From JACCXG01 sp963717745 (lineage in GTDB: Bacteria > Acidobacteriota > Vicinamibacteria > Vicinamibacterales > 2-12-FULL-66-21), in the NCBI GenBank assembly GCA_963717745.1, contig CAVQXJ010000020.1, positions 209,025-273,024 on the forward strand: DNA of 64,000 nucleotides, read 5' to 3'. The notes beneath the pieces were generated by a model. That model was given only the letters and a program-made list of their open reading frames with translations, was not told the origin of the DNA and searched no databases. How positions within the stretch are numbered: the stretch's first letter is position 1; each line of letters starts with the position of its first letter. Shown one piece after another: positions 34,386 to 43,685 of the stretch. Made by a program: the position numbers and the translations under genes.

Positions 34386-36941
34386 TCATGGCAATCCTGA
34401 GTAGTCCGCACGTTCACGCATGGCCGCGACATCTGCTTCAATCTGCACCACGAGTCGTTCGAATCGCAGCTCGCGCCTGAGTGATGCCCACATCGGCAGT
34501 AGCCGGGTCGTTCGAGCGTCCCTCCACCCCGCGTGGTATGCGCGCTCCAGCCAATCGAGCGCGGCCGGAGTGTCGCCGCGCATCGCATGGACCGTGACGT
34601 TCTGGATCGGCCACATCAGCCAGTCGGCGCCGCCCCTGATGGCCTCCTCGCTGGCGGCCACGATCTGATTCATAGCGGTGGCGGCGCCGACCTTCTGCCC
34701 CCGTCGGTGAAGCAGGTAGGCGTATAGCAGTCTGAGGTTGTGCGAAATGAGTTGGGTCGGAGCGTCCGCCGACTCCGCCAGTAGCGGTTGCGTGAACCGT
34801 TCCGCTTCAGGTGAACCGACCAGCGTGGCAATTTCGCTGCGTGCCAACAGACCCTCGACATCGCGCGGTGTCTTGTCCACCGTCCGGCGTATGCGATCGA
34901 GCGCAGCGTCGGCTCGTCCGCGGCGAAGGTCCAGGAACGCCAGCAGAATCTGCAGCCGCACGGAAGAGGGAAACCTCGTGGCCGCGGCCGTCAGGAATCG
35001 CTCGGTGCGGCTGTCGTCATCGAGCGACAACAGGTGCAGGCCGACGTGGTAGTACGGGGTCGATTGGTTTGGCGTCAGTTGCAGGGAGCGTTTTGCCCAG
35101 TGCAGCGCTTCGTCGAACCGGCCAGCGGCATTGAGGGTCACGCCGTAGTCATTGAGCGCGTACCCGTAATTCGGATCGAGCGCGACCGCTTTGTGAAACG
35201 CCGCCAGCGCTTCCTGCAAGTGACCGGTCTGGAAGGTGCCGACGCCGAGGGCGTGGTGGGCCTGCGCCAGCTGCGAATCGATGGCGAGCGCCCGGTGCGC
35301 GGCGTCCACGCTCTTGGCCGCCGCCGACGTGTCGCCAAACAATCCGAGGAACTGGTAGCGCATCGCCAGCTCCGTGAGTGCGAGCGCAAACTGTGGGTCG
35401 AGCGCGACGGCTTGCTTCAGGATATCGATGGACTCGGTGAGCGTCGCTCGGTTGGCCCGCGTCATCGCGCGTCCGCGCACGAACAATTCGTACGCCGCCA
35501 CGCTCCCGGTCGGTCGCCTGCCGATCCGCGACTGCTCCTCCAGCGTCACGCTCGCCCGCAGCGCTTCCGCCACTCGCAACGCGATGTCACTTTGGGCTTC
35601 GAACACGTGGACTCCCTCGCGGTCGTACTGCTCGGACCAGATCTGCCGCCTGGAACGCGCATCCATCAACTCGACGTTGACGCGAACGCGTGAACCGTCT
35701 TCGCGGACCGTACCCGTGACGACACTGCCGATCCCGAGTTCCTGCACCATGGCCGGCAGGTCGGTGCGCGCGTCCTTGAACTTGGCGACCGCCGTGCGGC
35801 CGACGACGCGAAGCGCGCTGAGTTTCGACAGTTGATTCGTGACCTCTTCGGTCATCCCCGCCGCAAAGTATCCCGGCCCGCCTTCGCGCGAGATGTTCTG
35901 GAACGGCAGCACGGCGAGGAGCCGGCGGGAATCGTCCGATGCCGCCACGGCCTGAATCGGCGCGTTGGGCGGACGCTCACGGTTCGCGACCCACCAAACC
36001 GCACCCGTCCCGGCGACGGCGGCTGCGACTGCGGCGGCGGCCGCCCAGCGTCTCACGTCCCGTGGCTGGGTTGGGAACGGCGCCGCCGTCGGTCTGCCGA
36101 ACTCATTGGTCTGATTCTCGAGGGCGAACACCAGATCGAGTGCGGTTTGAAAGCGGCGCTCCGGCGCCTTCTCGAGACAGCGCATGATCAGACGATCGAG
36201 CGCAGTCGGAATGTCATGGACCGCTGCCGCCAAGTTCGGCGGCCGTTCTTTCAGGATCGCGTGGAGCGTTTCGATTCGGCTGTCGCCGGTGAACGCCCGC
36301 CGTGCGGACACCATCTCGTACAGCACGCATCCGAAGGAGAAGATGTCAGAGCGTTCGTCCGCACGCTCGCCGCGCGCCTGCTCGGGTGACATGTAGCCGA
36401 CAGTCCCCAGCACCGTCCCGACCTCAGTTTGGCCAACTCGGGTGATCTCGTCTGCCGTGGCCGTGACCGGCTCCGTCGCGATCCCGAAGTCGAGGATCTT
36501 GACCTGGCCGTCCCGCGTCACGAAAACGTTGTCCGGCTTGAGATCGCGATGGACGATGCCGCGGCCGTGTGCCGCGGCGAGCCCGCGGGCGATCTGCACG
36601 CCGTAGTCGAGGACGATGCGCAGCGGTAGCGGCGACGTGCCGATCCGCGACCGGAGCGTGTCCCCCTCGAGTAACTCAATCGCCGCGTACGGCGCGCCGT
36701 CGTGGGTGCCGACGTCGTAGATCGCGACGATGTTGGGATGCGAAAGCGCGGCAACCGCCCTGGCCTCGCGATCGAACCGCTCGCGGAACTGCGGATCCAT
36801 CGCGCCGCCGGACGGCAAGATCTTGATCGCCACTTGGCGGTGCAGGCGGGTGTCGCGCGCGCGATAGACCTCGCCCATACCGCCACGCCCAATCGCGTCG
36901 ACGATTTCGTACGGTCCGACGCTCGTTCCTGGCAGCAGCAT
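34386..36941 (-). CDS. Membrane Ser/Thr protein kinase with TolB-like and TPR domains
   Basis: An 851-residue Hanks-type kinase. The Gly loop is IGRGGMGEVY with K40 in VAIKIL; H131-R132-D133 (HRDLKPDN) and D151 (DFG) complete the active site. A linker and one span (VRRWAAAAAVAAAVAGTGAVWW) lead to an extracytoplasmic TolB/FlgO-like domain (LLAVLPFQNIS, YFAAGMTEEVTNQLSKL, VTGTVREDGSRVRVNVELMDA), then about eight TPRs (YELFVRGRAMTRA; LDPNYGYALNDYGVTLNAAGRFDEAL). The frame continues upstream to 37397 through a transposase fragment, but the kinase fold starts at ATG 36941, so that is the likely start. Its original promoter may have been replaced by the insertion. Confidence 0.88.
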   Translation of the reverse strand: MLLPGTSVGPYEIVDAIGRGGMGEVYRARDTRLHRQVAIKILPSGGAMDPQFRERFDREARAVAALSHPNIVAIYDVGTHDGAPYAAIELLEGDTLRSRIGTSPLPLRIVLDYGVQIARGLAAAHGRGIVHRDLKPDNVFVTRDGQVKILDFGIATEPVTATADEITRVGQTEVGTVLGTVGYMSPEQARGERADERSDIFSFGCVLYEMVSARRAFTGDSRIETLHAILKERPPNLAAAVHDIPTALDRLIMRCLEKAPERRFQTALDLVFALENQTNEFGRPTAAPFPTQPRDVRRWAAAAAVAAAVAGTGAVWWVANRERPPNAPIQAVAASDDSRRLLAVLPFQNISREGGPGYFAAGMTEEVTNQLSKLSALRVVGRTAVAKFKDARTDLPAMVQELGIGSVVTGTVREDGSRVRVNVELMDARSRRQIWSEQYDREGVHVFEAQSDIALRVAEALRASVTLEEQSRIGRRPTGSVAAYELFVRGRAMTRANRATLTESIDILKQAVALDPQFALALTELAMRYQFLGLFGDTSAAAKSVDAAHRALAIDSQLAQAHHALGVGTFQTGHLQEALAAFHKAVALDPNYGYALNDYGVTLNAAGRFDEALHWAKRSLQLTPNQSTPYYHVGLHLLSLDDDSRTERFLTAAATRFPSSVRLQILLAFLDLRRGRADAALDRIRRTVDKTPRDVEGLLARSEIATLVGSPEAERFTQPLLAESADAPTQLISHNLRLLYAYLLHRRGQKVGAATAMNQIVAASEEAIRGGADWLMWPIQNVTVHAMRGDTPAALDWLERAYHAGWRDARTTRLLPMWASLRRELRFERLVVQIEADVAAMRERADYSGLP

Positions 36942-37007
36942 CCTGGGGCTTCGGTTCCGGCCGATTGTCGGCGCCCCGGTCGGGCCTGTCAATCGCCTCC
37001 TCTGCCG

Positions 37008-37440
37008 GGGCGAGCGTGGGGCAGTGCGGACGGATGTCAGGCCCAACGCTTCGGCGGTGCGGCTGAACGCCGCGTCGAAGGTCGCGTCACCGTCGTGGAG
37101 GAGGAATCGGGCGGTGGCGTCGTCGGTGAAGGACTCGCGAAGCTGCTGGCGGGTCCACGCGGATGAAGGCTGCGGCGCCACGTTGACGCGCAAGATGCGG
37201 CGCCGATCGTGGGCGAGGACGACGAAGACGAACAGGAGCCGGCAGGTGGGCGTCGGGACCGCGAAGAAGTCGACCGCTACGGTCGAGCCGAGATGGTTCT
37301 TGAGGAACGTGCGCCAGCTCTGAGAGGGTGGCTTCCGCCGCCGCGGCATCAGCCGAGAAACCGTCCGCTCAGAGACCTCGAACCCCAGCTTCAACAATTC
37401 CCCATGGATGCGAGGCGCGCCCCAGAGTGGGTTCGCGACA
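37008..37440 (-). mobile_element. Transposase fragment (DDE integrase core) between two kinase genes
   Basis: About 140 codons of a DDE integrase-type transposase: NPLWGAPRIHGELLKLGFEVSERTVSRLM, RRRKPPSQSWRTFLKNHLGS, VDFFAVPTPT with the first Asp, VLAHDRRRILRVNV, and LLHDGDATFD with the second Asp. It ends at TAPRSP, just before the usual YVERVIG block with the catalytic Glu. Both ends are cut, no inverted repeats were found, and it is fused in frame to the kinase downstream. It replaces the end of the kinase gene upstream. Confidence 0.8.
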
Positions 37441-38465
37441 ACGCTTCAGCAAGTCCCGAACGCGAGGTTGGGCCGCTGCAGGAAGTGTCGACCAGTCTGC
37501 GTCCCGCTCGAGAACGCGCGCGATGGTATCGGATATCGTCTCGCCGCCGAATGTCGGACGAGCGGTGAGCATCTCGAAGAAAACACAGCCAAAGGACCAA
37601 ATGTCCGTCCGCTTGTCCAGCGTCCTTCCGCGCGCCTGTTCGGGACTCATATACGCCGGCGTTCCGAGAATCGCACGCTCGCCGAGGTGTGAGGACGTCA
37701 CCGTCGGGACGCCGGACAGGACGGCACCCGGTGCACCCTCCCACATTCTTGCCAGCCCGAAATCGAGCACCTTGACCGACCCGTTCCCTGCGATCTTGAT
37801 GTTGGCTGGCTTCAGGTCACGATGGATGATGCCTTTGTCGTGCGCGGCTTCCAGCGCGTCAGCGATCTGTCGCGCGATGGGGACCGCTTCAGCCACCTTC
37901 AGAGGACCACGCGCAATCATTTCCGCAAGGGTCGGTCCGTCAACCAGTTCAAGGACGAGAGCATATCCGTCACTTGAATCCTCGAACCCGTAAATTGCGG
38001 CGATGTTGGGATGATTCAGCGCGGCCAGCATCTGCGCTTCCCGCTTGAAGCGTGTCAACCGGTCGGCGTCGAGAGCGAATTGGTCCGGCAGGACTTTGAG
38101 TGCAACGTCACGATTCAGCTTCGTGTCTCGGGCGCGGTACACCTGCCCATCGCGCCCGCCCCAAGCGGCTCGACGACTTCGTACGAGCCGATGCGACGAC
38201 CGGGCGCACAGCTGGGGCTGAGGTAAGTCTCATCGATGGCCGACAGCATGCGCGCGCCATCGGCGACGATCGCGGCGTCGGCCAGCGGCAAACGATCCAG
38301 CGCGCTGACGTTGGCCGCGTCCGAGGCCAGCAGGGACTCGACCTCTTGCCGCAGCTCGACATCCCCGTCGGTGGCGGCGGAGAGAAAGGCCTCGCGGTCA
38401 GCAAGGGAACGTTCAACTGCGGCCTGAAAGAGAGCCTTTACGCGTCTCCAGCGCTCGTCGGTCAC
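37440..38465 (-). pseudogene. Ser/Thr protein kinase, frameshifted and 3'-truncated by a transposase fragment
   Basis: GTG 38465 begins with the N-terminal domain shared with the kinase at 46346 (MTDERW-R-VKALFQAAVER; ELRQEVESLLASD), then SYEVVEPLGAGAMG. Near 38140 a base is missing and the frame changes; the kinase continues VYRARDTKLNRDVALKVLPDQF with Lys, HRDLKPANIKI, a DFG loop (VLDFGLARMW) and GTPAYMSPEQARGR. The catalytic residues survive, but the sequence is cut at LKRC, within the last kinase helix, by transposase sequence. Any sensor or TPR domain is lost. Its GTG overlaps the sigma-factor stop (GTGA). Confidence 0.82.
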
Positions 38466-39030
38466 GGTCGAAGCTCAAGTTCGCGCGTGAGCCAGGCTTG
38501 GCCGTGCGCCATTCCCGTTTCGCTGTGGACGGAGACACCTTGAGAACACACGCCGCCTCTTCGATCGTGAGTCCGCCGAACGCGCGAAGCTCCACGATTC
38601 TCGCCAAGTCCTCATCGATCCCTGTCAGCCGTTGGAGGGCTTGATCGAGTGCAAGGACCGGGATCCCGTCCGGCCCTGTCACCTCCTTCGCTTCATCAAT
38701 CGAGACGCGAGGAAGCCCGTCGCCCCGTTTGATCGCGTTATGGCTCCGAGCGTGATCGACGAGGATCCGGCGCATGACCTGCGCTGACACACCGAAAAAG
38801 TGTGCCCGATCCCGCCAATCCACGTTCCGCTGGTCAACCAGCCGCAGATACACCTCGTGCACCAAGGCCGTGGGCTGGAGCGTATGGCCGGCTCGCTCAC
38901 CCCGAAGATGCCGCGCCGCCATCCGACGCAGCTCTGCGTAGACCAGAGGCAGCAACTCGTTGAGTGCACTCTGGTTGCCTCGGCTCCAGTCACCGAGCAA
39001 CGCCGTGATTTCGCTGGATCTGGATGGCAT
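38462..39030 (-). CDS. ECF-type RNA polymerase sigma factor (TIGR02999-like), frameshifted at the end
   Basis: A sigma-70 family ECF factor. Region 2 is LLPLVYAELRRMAARHLRGE...LQPTALVHEVYLRLVDQ and HFFGVSAQVMRRILVDHAR; region 4 is ELRAFGGLTIEEAACVLKVSPSTAKREWRTAK. After TAK the frame slips: the expected ending WLTRELELRP is read in the next frame to a TGA at 38464-38462, overlapping the kinase GTG by four bases exactly as in the intact module at 46343. One lost base near 38490 explains it; without correction the frame runs to 38413. ATG 39030 or GTG 39057 may start it. It probably directs RNA polymerase in response to kinase-linked signals. Confidence 0.86.
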
Positions 39031-39207
39031 AAGCCCGTTTGCCGCGTTGGCGCTCACAGAAAAGAGGGGCTTGGGCTCAGCCGCAAGTTGGATCCTTGAC
39101 CCCCTCGACCCGATCTTTACGCGATCTCAACCGAAGAGGGACTCAGGGCCCCGGATCGCCAACAGCACCGGTATACCTGCGGTCCCGCCTTCGAAGGAGA
39201 TGGGGAC

Positions 39208-40098
39208 ATGAATCGACATTTCGTTACCAGCTGTGTTGCGTTGGCAGCCGTCGTCACGATGATGCCCTCGGCAGGAGCGTTTCGAGCAACAGGCTGGTCT
39301 GAGCCAGTGAACATCGGAGGGATGATCAACACGGGATTCGAGGACTCCGGCCCCGCCATTTCAAGGAATGGGCGAGTGCTGTATTTCCAAACCAACAGGC
39401 CCCTCGGCGGCGCTAACTGCGACATCTGGGTCGCCCAACGAGAGAGCGTCCATCACGAATGGGATTTGCCAGAGAGGCTCGACGCCGTGAGCACCGAAAT
39501 CTGCGAGAACTCTGTGTCTTTATCTCGTGATGAGCACCATTTGTACTTCACGAGGTCCCCTGGCGACATCTGGGTTTCGTATCGGCGCGACGTACGCGAC
39601 CCGATTGCCTGGGGAGAACCGGTCCGTCTCGGTCCGTCAATCAACACGGATACTGCTTCCGAGAGTACGGCAAGGCACTTCGCGAGTGCCAAGCATGGCG
39701 TGTCGCAGCTCTACTTCTTCAGCAACAGACCTGGCGGACTGGGTGACGCTGATATTTATGTTGCGGATCTCGTCGGCACTCCGCCGCAAGCCGTAACCGT
39801 GCTCAACAGCCCTCAGATCGACGCAGGGGCGGTGCTCTCGTGGAACGGATTAGAAATCTTCTTTCATTCGACGCGGCCCGGCGTGGGTGGACGGGACCTC
39901 TGGACCGCCCGACGCAACAGCATCTTCGAGTCGTGGTTTCCGCCCGAGAACGTGGCGAGCGTGAACAGCATGTCGGAGGATTTCTTTCCCGCGTTGTCGT
40001 CGGACGACGACACGCTGCTCTTCGCCTCAACTCGCCCTGGTGGGTTCGGCGGCAACGATATCTACGTAACGACGCGCACCAAGCACCGAAAACGTTGA
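39208..40098 (+). CDS. Exported WD40-like (PD40) beta-propeller protein
   Basis: A 296-residue exported protein: signal peptide (CVALAAVVTMMPSAGAF), then five or six PD40 repeats of the TolB type, each with a display-like strand pair: SGPAISRNGRVLYFQTNRPLGG..DIWVAQR; NSVSLSRDEHHLYFTRS..DIWVSYR; QLYFFSNRPGGLGDADIYVADL; AVLSWNGLEIFFHSTRPGVGGRDLWTARR; PALSSDDDTLLFASTRPGGFGGNDIYVTTR. Such propellers bind proteins or ligands and often occur next to Ser/Thr kinase genes in this phylum. It is divergent from the sigma-factor gene. Confidence 0.85.
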   Translation: MNRHFVTSCVALAAVVTMMPSAGAFRATGWSEPVNIGGMINTGFEDSGPAISRNGRVLYFQTNRPLGGANCDIWVAQRESVHHEWDLPERLDAVSTEICENSVSLSRDEHHLYFTRSPGDIWVSYRRDVRDPIAWGEPVRLGPSINTDTASESTARHFASAKHGVSQLYFFSNRPGGLGDADIYVADLVGTPPQAVTVLNSPQIDAGAVLSWNGLEIFFHSTRPGVGGRDLWTARRNSIFESWFPPENVASVNSMSEDFFPALSSDDDTLLFASTRPGGFGGNDIYVTTRTKHRKR

Positions 40099-40437
40099 GC
40101 GTGTGCGCGGGTCGTGGCACTTCCGACGGCGCACGCCTTACGCCAAGCCTCGAGGGGTGTGACTGCTGTGGGTGCGCATCGACGTTCACCGGACCATGTG
40201 CCTGCTGCCAGCAGCTCAAAAACGACTTCGCGAGGGCCATGGCCATACGCAGGAGACCAAGGTATGAGCGCTAAAGGCTTGCCAGTTTTGGTGCTAATGC
40301 ATGAGGGAGTTTCCCAGCAGTGCGCTGCTAGAAATAAGACCCATCTTGCAGGCCAATTCGACGCGTCGTTCCGGCCCAGCACCTGAACGATTTTCCGCTC
40401 GGCCGCGCGTATATCCTCGATCTGTGAAGGGATCGTC

Positions 40438-41996
40438 ATGAAATTCTCGCTCTCGGTCTTTATGGCCGCGGCCTGTGCGGTAGACCTCGTGCGGCGCCAG
40501 CGAGGAGTCATCCGGCGAAAGGACCCGCGATGGTCACCTGACGGCCTCCACATTCTTTCCGCCGAGCGAGTCATGACCGGTCTCAACCTGAATCTCACGG
40601 TCATTGAGGTCGACGGCGGTGCAGTACAGCGTTTGGCCAGACCCCGCAGTCGGGGCCTTTGGGTGGCAGCCGAGTTCTTCGATCGGTACTCAAATTGGCC
40701 AGCCTTCCTCCGTTCGAACCAACCCTCGAGTCCTGGAGCCTGGGAACCTCGTCCGTATTTTCGTGGGCGGTCGCCGAGGAGATCACCCGCGAGTTTCGTG
40801 CACAGCAGTTGGTGGTGATCGGCGGCGAAGAGGTCATGGTCCCGCCCCGGAGGTCGTCGCTCTATTTCGTCGGTGCGTCGCGTGGACGAAGAGGGCTGTG
40901 GCGTCTCGACATCGATTCGGCAGCTCGGCGTGTGTTGGCGGGGCCGCACCGGATCACCACGCTGCCCGACGCCAACAATGCCAGTTTGTCGCCCGACGGC
41001 ACCCGAGTGGTGTTCGACGGAGCGCCGCGTAATGCGCAGGTCTTCGCCTATTCTCTCGCCGGCAACGGCCGGCCGACGTCAGAGCCCAAAGGGATCACAT
41101 CGGAAGCAGTTCACGCCACTTCCCCCACGCTAAGCCGCGATGGCCGCGCCCTCGCTGTCGTCCTTACCCGTCCAGGCAGCCCCGATCGTAGCGAGCTCGC
41201 GGCACGCTCGTGGGACGAATCGCGCTACCGGACGATCCGAGTGATCGATCATCCGCGCGAGGTTCTCTGGATGCCTCGGTGGAACAACAACGGAACAAAA
41301 CTGGCGTACTCGATCGTGTCCAACGCGAACGAACCCTCGGCAGCGGCGCAACAGCTCAGGCTCTTCGACTCATCGAGCCGCACGGACGTCGCACTCACAT
41401 CCGCACACTCGCCGATTGAAATGATGGAGTTTCCGACGGGATGGACACCTGACGGCCGCCAGTTGATCGTGACGAGCGGGAATTCCGTGACCGGCCAGAA
41501 CGTCATCGCACGTGTTCCGATCGCCGCGGCCCCGACTGCTGAGGGCTCGCGGCAGATCATCACCTCGTCCGGGGACGCCGGCCTCTCTCTGGGCACGATG
41601 TCGCCCGACGCTCGATGGGTGGCATTCCGTGTGGGGCAGAGCAGAGGTTTCGCGCCCCGAATCGCCGTCGTCCCCGCAACCGGGGGCAGCCCGGCGACAT
41701 GGACGTTCATCACCTCCGGCGTCGAGCCGGCCGACAAACCGTGCTGGTCCGACGACGGCGGGACGCTGTTCTTCACCTCCGGGAGGCAAACGATGAACGT
41801 CCTGGACATTCGCTTCGATACTCTTCGCGGCCGTCCACTCGGGGAGCCCTTCAAGATAACGAACTTCAGCGGCCCGGGCGCACACCTGTATTCAGATGTT
41901 CGCAGTTTGGAGCTGGGCATCGGAGGGCAACGTCTCGTCTTGCCGATCGTTCGGCCAAAAGGAGGTCTGTGGGCGCTCGAGTTGGGAGGACGTTGA
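40438..41996 (+). CDS. TolB-like beta-propeller protein, possibly frameshifted near residue 50-75
   Basis: ATG 40438 has GAAGGG seven bases upstream and opens with a short hydrophobic leader (FSLSVFMAAACAV), then a PD40 blade (DPRWSPDGLHILSAE). The long propeller frame (40659-41996, 445 residues) holds more blades: NNASLSPDGTRVVFDG, SPTLSRDGRALAVV, MPRWNNNGTKLAYSIV, FPTGWTPDGRQLIVTSG, LGTMSPDARWVAFRVG and KPCWSDDGGTLFFTSGR. The two frames overlap, and the leader frame is the only sensible start for the propeller, so a frame change between about 40590 and 40680 is likely. The ending GGLWALELGGR resembles the C-terminus of kinase-linked TolB domains. Confidence 0.65.
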
Positions 41997-42009
41997 CGAT
42001 AGCTGCCTT

Positions 42010-42754
42010 CTACCTCGCCAGCCACAGCACGAACCGTTGCCAGCCCGGATTCGGCGAGACTGACGGCCGCGAGGAAAATGCCGAAGACGATGAAGAACAC
42101 GCTTCCCCACAATGACACCGGATGCACCCGTCCGAGGGCGAACCGATCGTAGAGAGGGTTCGCAGCGAGGAGCGTCCAATTTGCGAGCGGTGCCACGACC
42201 AATGGAGGCCCGAAATGACCGATCGCGTGGACGACGGGGGCGCCGAGCAGCGTAGGCATCGTCAGCCACATCAGACGTTTGTGAACGTCCGGCCGCCGGC
42301 GATTGAGAACCGCCGTCAGGACCAGCCCGCCGAACACGGGAAGACCGCACAGCTGAAATGAGGTCTCGCGAATGACCGGCCCGAGCCGTTCCAGGTCGCC
42401 GCTCAGATCGAAACCACGCCTGACCATTTCGATCGTGGTTCGGTAACCGATGACGATCATCGTGATCGCCAGAGCACATCCCAGCACGCCGAGGCGACGG
42501 TGCAGGCGAAGGTTGCCGGTACTGGCAAGCACAGACTGAACCAGGTAGAGGACAAGCCAGCCAGTGAAGGCGGCCGCATGTACGGCGACCAGCGGCGTGA
42601 TCGCTCCTCGTCTCGATCCCGGGTCGACGATGCCCGGCAAGAAGGCGGCTATTGCAACGGTGAGTGCGAGGATGGCGCTGCTCACATAGAAGCGGTGCTC
42701 TGCCGAGGCGTGGCCCCTGGGCGCAGCCGAGACCGGCACGGTGGTCGCCTGCAT
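42010..42754 (-). CDS. Integral membrane protein of unknown function, frameshifted at the C-terminus
   Basis: ATG 42754 opens a protein with six or seven spans: VSSAILALTVAIAAFLPG, LVAVHAAAFTGWLVLYLVQS, LGVLGCALAITMIVIGY, LCGLPVFGGLVLTAVL, LMWLTMPTLLGAPVVHAIGHF and SVFFIVFGIFLAAVSL. His residues in spans 2 and 5 are typical of haem- or quinone-linked small membrane proteins, but none is proven. Near 42045 one extra base shifts the frame; the natural ending WQRFVLWLAR then stops at 42010. The uncorrected frame runs on to 41249 as antisense of the propeller gene. Corrected length is about 248 residues. Confidence 0.7.
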
Positions 42755-43166
42755 GGGTATCCTCCTGTGCGCCACAGCGTGCGCCGGCGCGACCCGTCAG
42801 GGCAAGGGCCGCCGGGTGAGCAGCAGCTCACACCGAGGTAACCCCGCAGGTGGTTGAGCCAACGGTAGTTACGGATGAGTGCGCTACCAGCCATGCCGTG
42901 CCCGCCACCGTCCGCTGGTCGGCGCGCGAAGCCCCCGACGTGCGCGACGGGAATGTGGATGCACGCAGAGGTCGCGAAGCTGCTGAACGGCCCACATGAC
43001 CTCACAAGAATCCGCGGCTGCCCCCCCTCTTTGCACGCACTTAGCTCCTGACCTCGCGGTTATCTGCTTGTTATCCGCCGGCCATTGCCTTTCCAGGGTG
43101 GCCCGACCAGTCTCTGCTGCGTCGGCGGGGACCAGGCGCGTGACACCTGTCTCGTGAGGAGGACCA
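42755..43166. other. Intergenic stretch, nothing recognised
   Basis: About 410 bp between divergent genes. It must hold promoters for both. Open frames cross it without recognisable protein sequence. The downstream gene has AGGAGG close before its ATG at 43167. Confidence 0.35.
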
Positions 43167-43545
43167 ATGATACCCAGGGCTTTGCGAACAGTTCTCGGCT
43201 GCCAGCCTCAGGAGTCGATCGTGATCCTTAGTAGGACGGTATTGCTGACACTCTGCGGCCTCGGCGTCGGAACCGGCATGTCGACTGCGCAAAGCGGCAC
43301 GATAGGCGGCGACTACCAACGCGCAAGCGGGACCTATCTTGCCAGAGCCGGCTGGCAAGGCACGCTGGACGTCTATTACCGGGCCGATGTGCCCAAGGCG
43401 CTTCCAACCGTCATCAATTTTCACGGCGGCCCGTCGACCATGAGCGGGAAGACCGATGTGACACTCGAGCTGCAGCGGTACTTGTCATGGGGAGTCAACG
43501 TCGTCAATGTCGAGTGGGTCGTTCCCGGCGGCACGTTATTTCCAG
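43167..43545 (+). pseudogene. N-terminal fragment of an alpha/beta hydrolase (acetyl-esterase type)
   Basis: With AGGAGG before ATG 43167 this reads a leader (TVLLTLCGLGVGTGMSTAQ), then LDVYYRADVPKALPTVINFHGGPS, the oxyanion HGG motif of the BD-FAE/acetyl-esterase group, and GVNVVNVEWVVPGGTLFPVA. The nucleophile elbow is never reached: near 43545 the sequence changes to TPR sequence in another frame. The gene has lost at least two thirds of its length. Confidence 0.65.
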
Positions 43546-43549
43546 TCGC

Positions 43550-43680
43550 GATCCCTACACCGGCAACGCCGAAGCCTACAACCTCTACCTGCGCGGCCGG
43601 GCGGCATTCGTCAACTACACCGAAACCACGATGAAGCAGGCCATCGACGACTTCGAGCGGGCGCTGGTGATCGAGCTCGT
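43550..43680 (+). pseudogene. TPR fragment of a lost Ser/Thr kinase-like gene
   Basis: Reads SRDPYTGNAEAYNLYLRGRAAF, then TTMKQAIDDFERALVIE, the first TPR after the TolB-like domain in kinases such as the one at 34386-36941 (compare AAYELFVRGRAMTRA). It lies on the plus strand, has no start or end, and stops ten bases from the end of the minus-strand kinase gene. Confidence 0.55.
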
Positions 43681-43685
43681 AGTCC

